64,000 nt of DNA, taken from positions 21,269-85,268 of IMG/VR virus record IMGVR_UViG_3300008267_000016; one strand, written 5' to 3'. The translations under genes were made by a program, and so were the position numbers. Below are positions 57,457 through 64,000 of the stretch, piece after piece. Source of the DNA: a virus. Position 1 is the stretch's first letter. Every line of letters starts with the position of its first letter. The notes under the pieces were generated by a model that was given only the letters and a program-made list of their open reading frames with translations, searched no databases and was not told the DNA's origin.

Positions 57457-57651
57457 TTATTTAATTGGCTTGAACTGCCCGCACCAGTCTTTGTCAGCGT
57501 TGACTTGAGGCCACTGCGATCGTGGCAGTAGTGCAGATTGAATATAGACGGGAATAGGGGAGAAGCGACGACACTGACCCGTCGCATTCACCTCGGCATC
57601 GTGCGTCAGCTGGAAAAACCGACAGGTTCTACAGCGATCCTCTGCGTTCAT
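57457..57651 (-). CDS. Four-Cys small protein
   Basis: A 64-residue protein with CRTCRFFQLTHDAEVNATGQ, CRRFSP and WCGQFKPIK. The C-x2-C...C...W-C-G-x-F arrangement is a short metal-binding pattern seen in cyanobacterial and phage proteins. ATGA overlap with the methyltransferase gene. Confidence 0.7.
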   Translation of the reverse strand: MNAEDRCRTCRFFQLTHDAEVNATGQCRRFSPIPVYIQSALLPRSQWPQVNADKDWCGQFKPIK

Positions 57652-58361
57652 GCGACTTTAGTAGCAAGTTGCCAGCCGGTGAAGATCGCAAGTTTCATCG
57701 AAGCAAAGGCAGTAAGAGCCCCGTCGACACCGCGCTGAACGTCGGGATGACCATAATCGTCAAAAATAACGACGCCACCAGATTTAACCATCGGGACATA
57801 CAGCGTGGTATCCCGTGCGACAGAAGCAGGATCATGCGCACCATCAATATAAAGGACATCGATCCAGGGTTCGCCGCCGTTACGACGGTTTAGTTCGGGA
57901 AAAACGTCCCAGCTGCAGCCTTTAATGATTTCAATCTTGGCAGCGTTGTCAGATTTAGCGATATTTCCACGAGCGATGAGCTCGATTTCTGCTAATTCGG
58001 GGTAATTTTCGGGTTTTTCGTGGTGCTCAGAGCTTCCAGTGAACGGATCGATCGAAATTAAACGAGACTCTGGGTGCGAAAGATAAAAATCAGACCAGAA
58101 GCAGCTGGATGCCCCTTCATAAACGCCAATTTCGACGATTTGACGCTTTGCGGAAGGGTCTAAACGCAGTTCTGCCGCTTCGTCACGGGTGCAGAGGACT
58201 AGATCGGTATTCAGCAGAGCGTCATACCAGGTTTGATTGAAGCTGTAGCGCTCGTCCAGCTTCTTTTTGCCTTGAATTTGGACAGTCGGTACAGCCTCTT
58301 CAACTTCATTGCCCAGTTGAGCCATGAGTTCTTTAAAGCTCTGCTTGCTGGCTGCAGTCAT
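57648..58361 (-). CDS. Class I SAM-dependent methyltransferase
   Basis: A 237-residue protein from ATG at 58361. AdoMet-binding loop IVEIGVYEGASSCFW, LISIDPFTGS, then WIDVLYIDGAHDPASVARDT and GGVVIFDDYGHPDVQRGVD match the Methyltransf_24 type. Such enzymes modify small molecules or sugars; with the glycosyltransferase at 59559, it may decorate virion glycans. The target is not shown by the sequence. Confidence 0.8.
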   Translation of the reverse strand: MTAASKQSFKELMAQLGNEVEEAVPTVQIQGKKKLDERYSFNQTWYDALLNTDLVLCTRDEAAELRLDPSAKRQIVEIGVYEGASSCFWSDFYLSHPESRLISIDPFTGSSEHHEKPENYPELAEIELIARGNIAKSDNAAKIEIIKGCSWDVFPELNRRNGGEPWIDVLYIDGAHDPASVARDTTLYVPMVKSGGVVIFDDYGHPDVQRGVDGALTAFASMKLAIFTGWQLATKVA

Positions 58362-58452
58362 CTGCCGATTTGTCAATGTCGTTATGGTAGCAGCATTTTG
58401 TTGACACGCTGCCCTTTGGGTTGTATGCTTGTAGTGTCACTAGGTGACTCAC

Positions 58453-58737
58453 ATGACAAACGACATCCAAATCAGAGCCAACTCCAGCGACGCCGTTGCA
58501 TACGCGATCTTCTCTCATGCTTTCGGGTTGACTGTTTCGGTCTGCACCCTGATCACATTTGCCACGCTGTTTCCAAAATTCGTAACCAACCAGAGTTCTT
58601 ACGCGGCTCGCATGAAGGAGTTCAACCAGGCTGTTGGCGAGTGTCTTGTCCGTCAGGTTGAGGTTTATGGGCGGCGTGACATTCGGACTTGTAAAGCCGC
58701 CGTTAACGCCCGCCTGAATTTTTATGAGCACCGTTAG
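58453..58737 (+). CDS. Hypothetical membrane-associated protein
   Basis: A 94-residue protein with a hydrophobic helix (HAFGLTVSVCTLITFATLF) and a C-terminal helical Cys-containing part. Starts from ATG at 58453. Confidence 0.6.
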   Translation: MTNDIQIRANSSDAVAYAIFSHAFGLTVSVCTLITFATLFPKFVTNQSSYAARMKEFNQAVGECLVRQVEVYGRRDIRTCKAAVNARLNFYEHR

Positions 58738-58740
58738 CCT

Positions 58741-58980
58741 GTGGGTAGTCGCCTGCGGTCTGTGTCAGACTCCCTTGAACTCACACCGGAAGAGCAAGAA
58801 CTTCTCGATAGTGCGATCAAAAACTTGCAAACTTTTATCAAGGAGGAGACCACGCATTACGTGTTTGTAGAGGATCCTCGTAACGATGAGGACTACGATA
58901 CGTTTGAATATGGTACAGAGCCACTGCCTGGCGACCAAACCTGGAAAAACTCTAACGAGCCCCCTTCGGACAGCCAGTAA
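58741..58980 (+). CDS. Small acidic protein
   Basis: A 79-residue protein (LTPEEQELLDSAIKNLQTFI, YVFVEDPRNDEDYDTF), GTG start 3 bases after the previous stop. The tRNA-Leu promoter region lies in its 3' end. Confidence 0.6.
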   Translation: MGSRLRSVSDSLELTPEEQELLDSAIKNLQTFIKEETTHYVFVEDPRNDEDYDTFEYGTEPLPGDQTWKNSNEPPSDSQ

Positions 58981-58983
58981 GTT

Positions 58984-58991
58984 GCTATAGT
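58984..58991 (+). promoter_or_regulatory. Extended -10 promoter of tRNA-Leu
   Basis: TGCTATAGT (extended -10) ends 9 bases before the tRNA. No clear -35 box is present, which fits an extended -10 promoter. The TATAGT box is the same as at 52307 and 47750. Confidence 0.5.
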
Positions 58992-59000
58992 GCTCATGCC

Positions 59001-59082
59001 GCTGCAGTGGCGGAATGGTATACGCTGCGCACTTAAAATGCGTTGAGTTTCACTCATGTGGGTTCGAGTCCCACCTGCAGCA
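59001..59082 (+). tRNA. tRNA-Leu (UAA)
   Basis: An 82-base class II cloverleaf: acceptor GCTGCAG/CTGCAGC, anticodon loop CTTAAAA (UAA), a long variable arm (GAGT-TTC-ACTC) and T-arm GTGGG-TTCGAGT-CCCAC. CCA is not encoded. Confidence 0.93.
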
Positions 59083-59096
59083 TTAACAAACATCTA

Positions 59097-59546
59097 ATGG
59101 CACCTCAAAAGAAAAAACACGACAACAATCAGCTTCAGGGGCTCTACGAGTTCCACAAAACAAAGGAGTGCCCCCTTTGCGGCGAACTCAAAGCCAAGGT
59201 AAAAGAAAGCAGAAAGATATTTGAAGGTACCAGAAGGCGTTATAGCTGCTTTGGGTGTGATCATAAATACACAACGTATGAGATAAACTCTGAGGCTTAT
59301 GAAGAACTGCGTACTCTTCGTATTAAGTTTAGTCAACTAGAAAATATTTTTAACAGCGTCCATCAACCTGTACAACAGCCTGTCCAGCTCGAGCCAATTT
59401 CTGCGGTGCCTGAAGGGATACCGTGTTCTGATTGCGCTCACTTAACGCCTTACGGTTGTTCGTTTGATATACCAGAAGCTCAGACTGAGGAGGCTCAGGG
59501 GTGCAACCTGTTTCAGTCGATATTTTCTGATAACATGCTGACATAG
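59097..59546 (+). CDS. NrdR-like zinc-ribbon protein
   Basis: A 149-residue protein. Residues 20-62 hold CPLCGELKAKVKESRKIFEG and TRRRYSCFGCDHKYTTYE, which match the zinc ribbon of NrdR, the repressor of ribonucleotide reductase. The ATP-cone domain is absent; instead a coil and a C-terminal Cys-rich part (PCSDCAHLTPYGCSFDIPEA, GCNLF) follow. It may bind DNA or RNA without nucleotide sensing. Confidence 0.7.
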   Translation: MAPQKKKHDNNQLQGLYEFHKTKECPLCGELKAKVKESRKIFEGTRRRYSCFGCDHKYTTYEINSEAYEELRTLRIKFSQLENIFNSVHQPVQQPVQLEPISAVPEGIPCSDCAHLTPYGCSFDIPEAQTEEAQGCNLFQSIFSDNMLT

Positions 59547-59558
59547 ATCAGTTGTCTA

Positions 59559-60332
59559 ATGCGTTCTTCCATTCCTGTACTCGGCACAGCAATCGTCAAT
59601 AATCCCTACTGGTTACATAGGCTCTTTATGAGCATCGACTATCCGGTCGATAATTTTGTCGTATTTAACAACAACGGCCGGGGTCAGATTACGGACGCGG
59701 TAGAAAGTGTTCGTAAGTTGTCTAATCCGTTTGTAAAGAAAGTGCATGTGACGCACATGCCTTCAAATGTGGGTTGTTCAGGCGCTTGGAACTTAATTAT
59801 TAAGTGCTTTATGCAAGCACCATATTGGATTATATCAAACCATGATGTCATGTTCGAACCTGGTTTCCTACAGGAGATGAACGAAAAAGCACAGGCTGAG
59901 GATGTTGGGGTTGTCCACGGCTGTGGCGGCGGTTGGGATATTTTTCTTCTTAAAGACTGGATGGTACAACGATACGGATTATTTGACGAGAATTTATACC
60001 CTGCTTACACAGAGGATATGGATTATGGTATGCGCTTCATCCACGATGATGTCAAGCGTGTGATGTCACTCGAGCATGGTTATTATCACGGAACTAGTAA
60101 AAACGATTATTCGGATGGCTCACAGACCTGGAGATCCGATCCAGCTTTGGCTCAGCCTATTCACATTGCTCACGAATTAAACAAAAGGTATTTACATATG
60201 AAGTGGGGTGAGGGCTGGCAGGTTCACGTGGATGAGCCCACTCATAAACACCCGTTTAATAACACTGAGTTCCCTATTAGCTTTACAACGTTTGATCTTG
60301 GTTTCTGCCGCCGTAAGCACTTGGGCTTTTAA
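59559..60332 (+). CDS. GT-A type glycosyltransferase
   Basis: A 257-residue protein with a GT2-like order: VVFNNNGRGQITDAVES, HMPSNVGCSGAWNLIIK, YWIISNHDVMFEPGFL (a DxD-like site) and YTEDMDYGMRF. It would transfer a sugar to a virion or host surface target. It has no signal or membrane anchor. Confidence 0.75.
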   Translation: MRSSIPVLGTAIVNNPYWLHRLFMSIDYPVDNFVVFNNNGRGQITDAVESVRKLSNPFVKKVHVTHMPSNVGCSGAWNLIIKCFMQAPYWIISNHDVMFEPGFLQEMNEKAQAEDVGVVHGCGGGWDIFLLKDWMVQRYGLFDENLYPAYTEDMDYGMRFIHDDVKRVMSLEHGYYHGTSKNDYSDGSQTWRSDPALAQPIHIAHELNKRYLHMKWGEGWQVHVDEPTHKHPFNNTEFPISFTTFDLGFCRRKHLGF

Positions 60333-60378
60333 CTTTATTAAATCTCGAAGTATTATGTGCAGATCGGGTGTATGAGTC

Positions 60379-60651
60379 GTGCCTTTTTACTCTTCGCATA
60401 CAGCTTCAGGTAAGCTAGTAAATACACTTAAAGCGCTGTTGGACACTAAAAGGTTGTCTTCGTTTGCGTTAAGCAAGCAGGCCAACCTATCGCCAACTAC
60501 GACAAGAAAGATCTATACCGATTCACACTACATACCGTCGCCTGACGTATTAGAGAAGTTGTGTATGACTTTAGAGTGCCTGCCTGGCGATATTTTAAGT
60601 ATTCGCGGTAATATAGAAGAATCAGCTGTGGTGGTATCCGGTGTTTTCTAA
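60379..60651 (+). CDS. XRE-family HTH regulator
   Basis: A 90-residue protein from GTG: LSSFALSKQANLSPTTTRKI is the helix-turn-helix, and YIPSPDVLEKLCMTLECLPG is the typical end of Cro/C1-type domains. It may regulate late or lysogeny-type functions; no operator is identified. Confidence 0.8.
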   Translation: MPFYSSHTASGKLVNTLKALLDTKRLSSFALSKQANLSPTTTRKIYTDSHYIPSPDVLEKLCMTLECLPGDILSIRGNIEESAVVVSGVF

Positions 60652-61138
60652 AGCCGATTACGAATTAGCTGCTCGGATTCTCGGGCTTCCGGTACCTCAA
60701 ACTCCGGCAGAGATGGCTGCAGCCACTCCCGCTGTTGCTCAGGTTGTTCGTCGTTTTGGGCAAGGTCTGCCCCCGATGCCTGGTCAAGAGGGCGACGGCT
60801 TCTACACCGGGGCTACTCGTTCGCTGAATGGGTATCCGGATAACACGATGCCTATGCAAAAGGCTCAGTTGGCTTCTCGGCTGCGGACTGAGCCTGAGCG
60901 TCCCCACGAGGATGCTTATTTGATGGAGCTGATCAATATGCTCGATCCCGAGGAATTCAATTTGATCATGGCTCTTCTTGAGCGTCTTGCTGATCAGGAA
61001 GATGAAGAATCTGATCGGTTGTCTTCTCAGCGCCCTTTAGAGTATGACACCCCGAATCTGGGTTCTAACTACAGCGTTCTGAACGCACCGTCTTCTAACG
61101 GTATTGAAGCTTCTCGCGCTTATCAACCTCTCGGCTAA
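60641..61138 (+). CDS. Probable virion protein
   Basis: A 165-residue protein (MFSKADYELAARILGLPVPQ, LINMLDPEEFNLIMALLERL). Mostly helical and acidic, first of a coupled set ending at 63734. Overlaps the regulator by 11 bases and the next gene by one (TAATG). Confidence 0.6.
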   Translation: MFSKADYELAARILGLPVPQTPAEMAAATPAVAQVVRRFGQGLPPMPGQEGDGFYTGATRSLNGYPDNTMPMQKAQLASRLRTEPERPHEDAYLMELINMLDPEEFNLIMALLERLADQEDEESDRLSSQRPLEYDTPNLGSNYSVLNAPSSNGIEASRAYQPLG

Positions 61139-61380
61139 TGACACTTAACGCACGCCAACAACAACTGCGAGAGCGTGACGTACGCAAGCTCTCACCGGAG
61201 CTAAATCCGGACACGTTTATGCAAATGTATATGGAAAGTAATTTTCCTCAGACATCTGCATTCCCTTCCGCACAGCAGATGCAGCGTGGTTTTGATAACC
61301 AACAGTTAGCAGATAGTTTAAAATTAAAACAGACTAAGCCTAAGTCAGGCACTGGTTACGACAATCCTGGTCTTTCCTGA
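61138..61380 (+). CDS. Small virion-set protein
   Basis: An 80-residue Gln-rich protein (LNARQQQLRERDVRKLSPEL, FPSAQQMQRGFDNQQLADSL). Function unknown; part of the coupled set. Confidence 0.6.
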   Translation: MTLNARQQQLRERDVRKLSPELNPDTFMQMYMESNFPQTSAFPSAQQMQRGFDNQQLADSLKLKQTKPKSGTGYDNPGLS

Positions 61381-61382
61381 TT

Positions 61383-61877
61383 ATGACCATTCAAACGGTT
61401 GCTGGTAAGGGCGCTGAGTTTATCGGCGGCAGCCAGTTGCTCAATTCGATTATTGCTGAGCTGATCGGTCAGGGCGCTGCAGGGTTGTTTGGAGCTACTC
61501 GTTCGGGCCTTGAACCCATGACGGAAAGTGGCGGCCAAGGCAGCAAGTACATGATTACTTTGCCTGAGGCTCAGCGACTTGAGCTCGCTTTTGCTAGCGA
61601 AAATTTCCGTCGCAGTATGCTCGGACTGGAGCCTCTTGATGCAGGCGAGTTTCTCGCTGAGCGTGAGAGCGCTCTGAGGGAGTCTGCTGCTCAAGCCGGT
61701 CAGCGTGATTTTGCTCGCAAACAACTGGAAGTTCAACAAGCTGTTGTTCCTGCTGTTGCACAGTTAGCCGGTACTCAGGCACAAACAACCGGTGGCGTAG
61801 CTCAGCAAGGTATCGCATCGTTGTTAAATCGTCCTAGTATTGATCCAGCGGTCGCAGCGATGGCAACGGGACGATGA
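61383..61877 (+). CDS. Ala/Gln/Glu-rich protein, ejection-protein candidate
   Basis: A 164-residue protein (AGKGAEFIGGSQLLNSIIAE, LIGQGAAGLFGATRSGLEPM, then a long Gln/Glu helix). Gly-rich hydrophobic start plus long helices is typical of internal virion proteins that pass into the host. Confidence 0.6.
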   Translation: MTIQTVAGKGAEFIGGSQLLNSIIAELIGQGAAGLFGATRSGLEPMTESGGQGSKYMITLPEAQRLELAFASENFRRSMLGLEPLDAGEFLAERESALRESAAQAGQRDFARKQLEVQQAVVPAVAQLAGTQAQTTGGVAQQGIASLLNRPSIDPAVAAMATGR

Positions 61878-62521
61878 GCTTAGGAACTCTTGCTGGTAGT
61901 GGCCTTCGTTTAGCCGGTAAATATATCGGTATTCCGATTGCTGGTGCTGTCGGTCTTGGTGCTTTGCCTCACTTAGCCAAGATCAGTCAATCCGTCGCTG
62001 GCGTCGGTCAGCCCGAAGCTAATCCCACGGCTACACCTCCTCCGAGCACGGCCAGCACCCCTGCACCTGGAGCTCCTGGTACTCCTGCACAAGCAGCAAC
62101 TGTTGATCAGAATGCTGCGTTGCTTGCTCTGCTTGAGAAGTTAGCTGCTGAAAGTGCTGAGCTGTCTCAGGCTGAGCAAACGGATCGAGCAAAACTCTAC
62201 GATAAACTCATCGATCCCGGTCTGTACGCTGAGCGTGCGGCAATTGATCTTGCTAACTACGAGCGTCAAGCCGAGTTAGCTCGTCAGGCGGGTATGGAGC
62301 AGACTCGTGAGCTGTCCCGCCGCAAGATCGAAAGCGACACAATCGCAGCGTGGCAAGGTATCACTCAAGCTCAAATTAATGCCAACGCTCAGATTGGGCT
62401 TGGCATGATGAACCTGGCTTACTCAGCTGGCGTTCCCAACCCGAATGTTTTACAAGCTGGTGCGTCCTTGGCTGGCCAAGGCCGTTCTGGTTTTTCTGCC
62501 CCTTCCTCCACTATTAGCTGA
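61874..62521 (+). CDS. Probable internal virion protein
   Basis: A 215-residue protein. Gly/Ala-rich hydrophobic N-terminus (LAGKYIGIPIAGAVGLGALP), a Pro/Thr linker (residues 50-75) and a long helical part rich in Ala, Glu, Gln (ALLEKLAAESAELSQAEQTD) end in APSSTIS. Similar to its neighbours; DNA-ejection role inferred. Confidence 0.65.
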   Translation: MSLGTLAGSGLRLAGKYIGIPIAGAVGLGALPHLAKISQSVAGVGQPEANPTATPPPSTASTPAPGAPGTPAQAATVDQNAALLALLEKLAAESAELSQAEQTDRAKLYDKLIDPGLYAERAAIDLANYERQAELARQAGMEQTRELSRRKIESDTIAAWQGITQAQINANAQIGLGMMNLAYSAGVPNPNVLQAGASLAGQGRSGFSAPSSTIS

Positions 62522-62523
62522 TC

Positions 62524-63276
62524 ATGTCTTTCCTTGGTGGTGCTGCTCAGGGAGCTGCTGCGGGCTCAGCTTTCGGTCCGTGGGGTACCGGCATAGGCGC
62601 CGCTATTGGAGGAATCGGCAGTTTATTTGGAGGGGGCGGTAGCAGCTCTGACAATAGTCCTTATCAACAATTTGCCGCTCAGATCGCTGCTCAGAACAAT
62701 CCTTTAACTGCTGCTTATCAAGGACTGAGTCTTCTTCAAGGTGCTTTAGCTGGCGCAATCGGACAGGAGGCAACCACGAAGGCTTCTGCTCAACTCAGTA
62801 TGTTGACTGAAGCTTTGCAGCGAGCTCAAAAAGACGCCACCCTTCAGGCATCCGTAGCCGGCTACGCTTCTGGTAAAGGCACAGATACTATTTACAACTT
62901 AGGGCAAGCTAAGTTATCGACTGAGTTAGGTGCTCCTCAGTTACTCGCTCAGGCTGGTTCTGCATCTTTAGCTGGCCAAAACGCTCTAGCTAACCAGCTA
63001 GGGACTGCGAATCTTGGTGTCCGATCCTATCAAGAGCAACTCCGTGGAGACGTAGCTAAAGATCAAGCTACGACTCTGAACGATATTTTTGAAACTCGAG
63101 CTTCTAATGAAGGTCGTCTTGCTCTTGGTACTCAGCAGTTTGAAAGTGCGGCTCAGTTAGATAAAGTACGTACGCTTGGAGATCTTGCTCGCACTCAAGC
63201 TGCGACCAAAGCTCAACTAGCCCTTAAGAAATTTGGAGCTAACCAAGCGCTTGCTGGTACCCGGATGTTTGCGTGA
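62524..63276 (+). CDS. Probable internal virion (ejection) protein
   Basis: A 250-residue protein with a glycine-zipper start (GAAAGSAFGPWGTGIGAAIG, GIGSLFGGG) and then a long Ala/Gln/Leu helix. Glycine zippers followed by helical rods are found in phage pilot/ejection proteins that cross the envelope. No homologue can be named by eye. Confidence 0.7.
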   Translation: MSFLGGAAQGAAAGSAFGPWGTGIGAAIGGIGSLFGGGGSSSDNSPYQQFAAQIAAQNNPLTAAYQGLSLLQGALAGAIGQEATTKASAQLSMLTEALQRAQKDATLQASVAGYASGKGTDTIYNLGQAKLSTELGAPQLLAQAGSASLAGQNALANQLGTANLGVRSYQEQLRGDVAKDQATTLNDIFETRASNEGRLALGTQQFESAAQLDKVRTLGDLARTQAATKAQLALKKFGANQALAGTRMFA

Positions 63277-63734
63277 TTAAGTCAACGATTGGCGATTCGA
63301 CAACTGTTGGTGCTTGGTTAAGTTCGTTAGATAAGTCTCAGCAGGATGCCTTTAAGCATTATGCGAAGAATGCTGCGAGTGACATCGAGGCTTATCTTTA
63401 TGCACGGTTTTTAAAGCCCAGCTATACAGGATCTATTGCTGATCTAACAGCGTGGGTACAAGAGAAATACCCTAAAGAAGATCTACGTAAAGTCCTTCTT
63501 ATTGAGATTGACTCGTTAAAAACCGATCTCCACAACGTAAGGCAAATGACCCTTACGGGAATGTTGGATTACGCCACCGCCGCTACCAAGATTGCGGTGC
63601 TGCAAAAAGAAATTCGTTCGCACATCTCTCGTCGTGTGGAGCACGATCGAGAAAGAAGAAAAATCCTAATTTGCCGAGTTTGCGAAGGTAGACAAAAAAG
63701 CCTACCTTCTAACCCGTTTGGCTTCACGAAATAG
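63273..63734 (+). CDS. Hypothetical helical protein with CxxC
   Basis: A 153-residue protein from GTG (GTGA overlap). Helical throughout (WLSSLDKSQQDAFKHYAKNA, YATAATKIAVLQKEIRSHIS) with a C-terminal ILICRVCEGRQKS. Last of the rightward coupled set. Confidence 0.65.
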   Translation: MIKSTIGDSTTVGAWLSSLDKSQQDAFKHYAKNAASDIEAYLYARFLKPSYTGSIADLTAWVQEKYPKEDLRKVLLIEIDSLKTDLHNVRQMTLTGMLDYATAATKIAVLQKEIRSHISRRVEHDRERRKILICRVCEGRQKSLPSNPFGFTK

Positions 63735-63735
63735 T

Positions 63736-63754
63736 AGAGGTGTTAGAAACCTCT
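63736..63754. terminator. Hairpin between convergent genes
   Basis: AGAGGT and ACCTCT pair around a 7-base loop just after the preceding TAG. Only a weak T-run follows on the plus strand. Confidence 0.5.
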
Positions 63755-64000
63755 CATTTCACGGGCTCCATCAAGCTTAACACGTTAAGTACAGGAGTCC
63801 TGAATATACCCATGTAATAATCATTTACACCTAGTGACATAACTAAATCGTCACTTTCATCAACAAAACATCCGAAAGGCAGGATACAAGCGGGTTGATT
63901 TGAGATGTCACCACCAACGGCGTTTGTCCACGTCACAAGATCATCGTTTGTCGAACCCACAAATAAAGGTTCTTTCATCATTCGTGTGATCTTTGTCAGC
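63754..64000 (-). CDS. C-terminal end of a glycosidase-like protein (cut by window edge)
   Basis: The minus-strand frame remains open to the window edge, so the 5' part lies outside. Visible: KEPLFVGSTNDDLVTW, NQPACILPFGCFVDESDDLV, SLGVNDYYMGIFRTPV. The P-x-G-x-x-V-D/E-x-x-D-x-L-V-x-x-L/Y-G-V-N-D-Y pattern resembles the last blade of five-bladed beta-propeller glycosidases (GH130/GH43 type). Low certainty. Confidence 0.5.
   Translation of the reverse strand, partial: LTKITRMMKEPLFVGSTNDDLVTWTNAVGGDISNQPACILPFGCFVDESDDLVMSLGVNDYYMGIFRTPVLNVLSLMEPVK

Noticed and set aside
1-64000. Apparent excess of CGTGG on the plus strand as a polar genome motif
   Set aside because: CCACG is found at a similar frequency by eye and the total is near that expected for a 5-mer, so no strand bias is supported.
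1-64000. Prophage features such as integrase or attachment sites
   Set aside because: No recombinase of the tyrosine or serine type and no att-like repeat next to a tRNA was seen; the invertase-like HTH at 32938 lacks a catalytic domain.

Overview
This window is an internal segment of a tailed bacteriophage genome, very probably one that infects cyanobacteria. Virtually all of it is gene-dense, with short overlaps between genes (ATGA, GTGA, TGATG, TAATG). It carries tail-fibre, lysis, replication and nucleotide-metabolism genes and no host housekeeping genes. The cyanobacterial link rests on two NblA-like genes (phycobilisome degradation adaptors), a DUF4278-like protein, and small proteins that resemble gene families I know from cyanobacteria and cyanophages. 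No terminase, portal, major capsid, integrase or photosystem gene is visible, so the window is only part of the genome.

Layout. (1) 0.1-2.7 kb, rightward: small virion-type genes, an NblA-like gene and a lambda-R-type (GH104) lysozyme. (2) 2.6-5.4 kb, leftward: a degenerate Dam-like methyltransferase, probable DNA-binding proteins and a CxNPxCxNPYH/HTH protein. (3) 5.8-15.3 kb, rightward: a distal-tail module with a beta-rich fibre, two tandem 503-residue proteins built on an ALASGNAAL repeat, tail-collar proteins and two 2-oxoglutarate/Fe(II) oxygenases. (4) 15.3-17.6 kb, leftward: an O-carbamoyltransferase coupled to a third oxygenase. (5) 17.7-23.5 kb, mainly rightward: an HNH nuclease, small basic proteins, a two-domain endolysin (GH24 plus C39-like) and thyX. 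(6) 23.5-26.0 kb, leftward: a GC-rich array of small proteins from modular families. (7) 26.1-36.7 kb, mainly leftward: replication, with a primase-SF3 helicase, a RecB-like nuclease, an SSB-like protein and a family A DNA polymerase; one NblA-like gene lies on the opposite strand. (8) 36.8-42.7 kb, leftward: an operon with its own promoter and terminator, encoding a MoxR/RavA-like AAA+ ATPase, a ViaA-like VWA protein and coiled-coil partners. (9) 42.9-50.9 kb, leftward: dCTP deaminase, regulators, a set of exported cell-wall proteins (L,D-transpeptidase, SH3, RlpA-like, anchored and secreted peptides) and many small unknowns, some separated by a repeated hairpin element. (10) 51.0-52.4 kb: a protein-poor, highly structured segment, probably a large noncoding RNA, followed by a tRNA with a CAU anticodon. 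(11) 52.5-64 kb, mostly rightward: small genes, a tRNA-Leu(UAA), a class I methyltransferase, a glycosyltransferase, an NrdR-like zinc-ribbon protein and a run of Ala/Gln-rich proteins that look like internal (DNA-ejection) virion proteins.

How it fits together. The leftward genes from about 50 kb down to 23 kb look like early and middle functions: host-envelope remodelling, nucleotide supply, and replication with the RavA/ViaA-like machine. The rightward genes look like late functions: virion, fibre decoration and lysis. The about 1 kb structured segment lies between the leftward block and the rightward block that starts at the tRNA. At least fifteen probable genes shorter than 60 codons were read directly from the sequence, including tiny membrane and basic proteins. 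All functions are inferred from sequence motifs; none were checked against a database.
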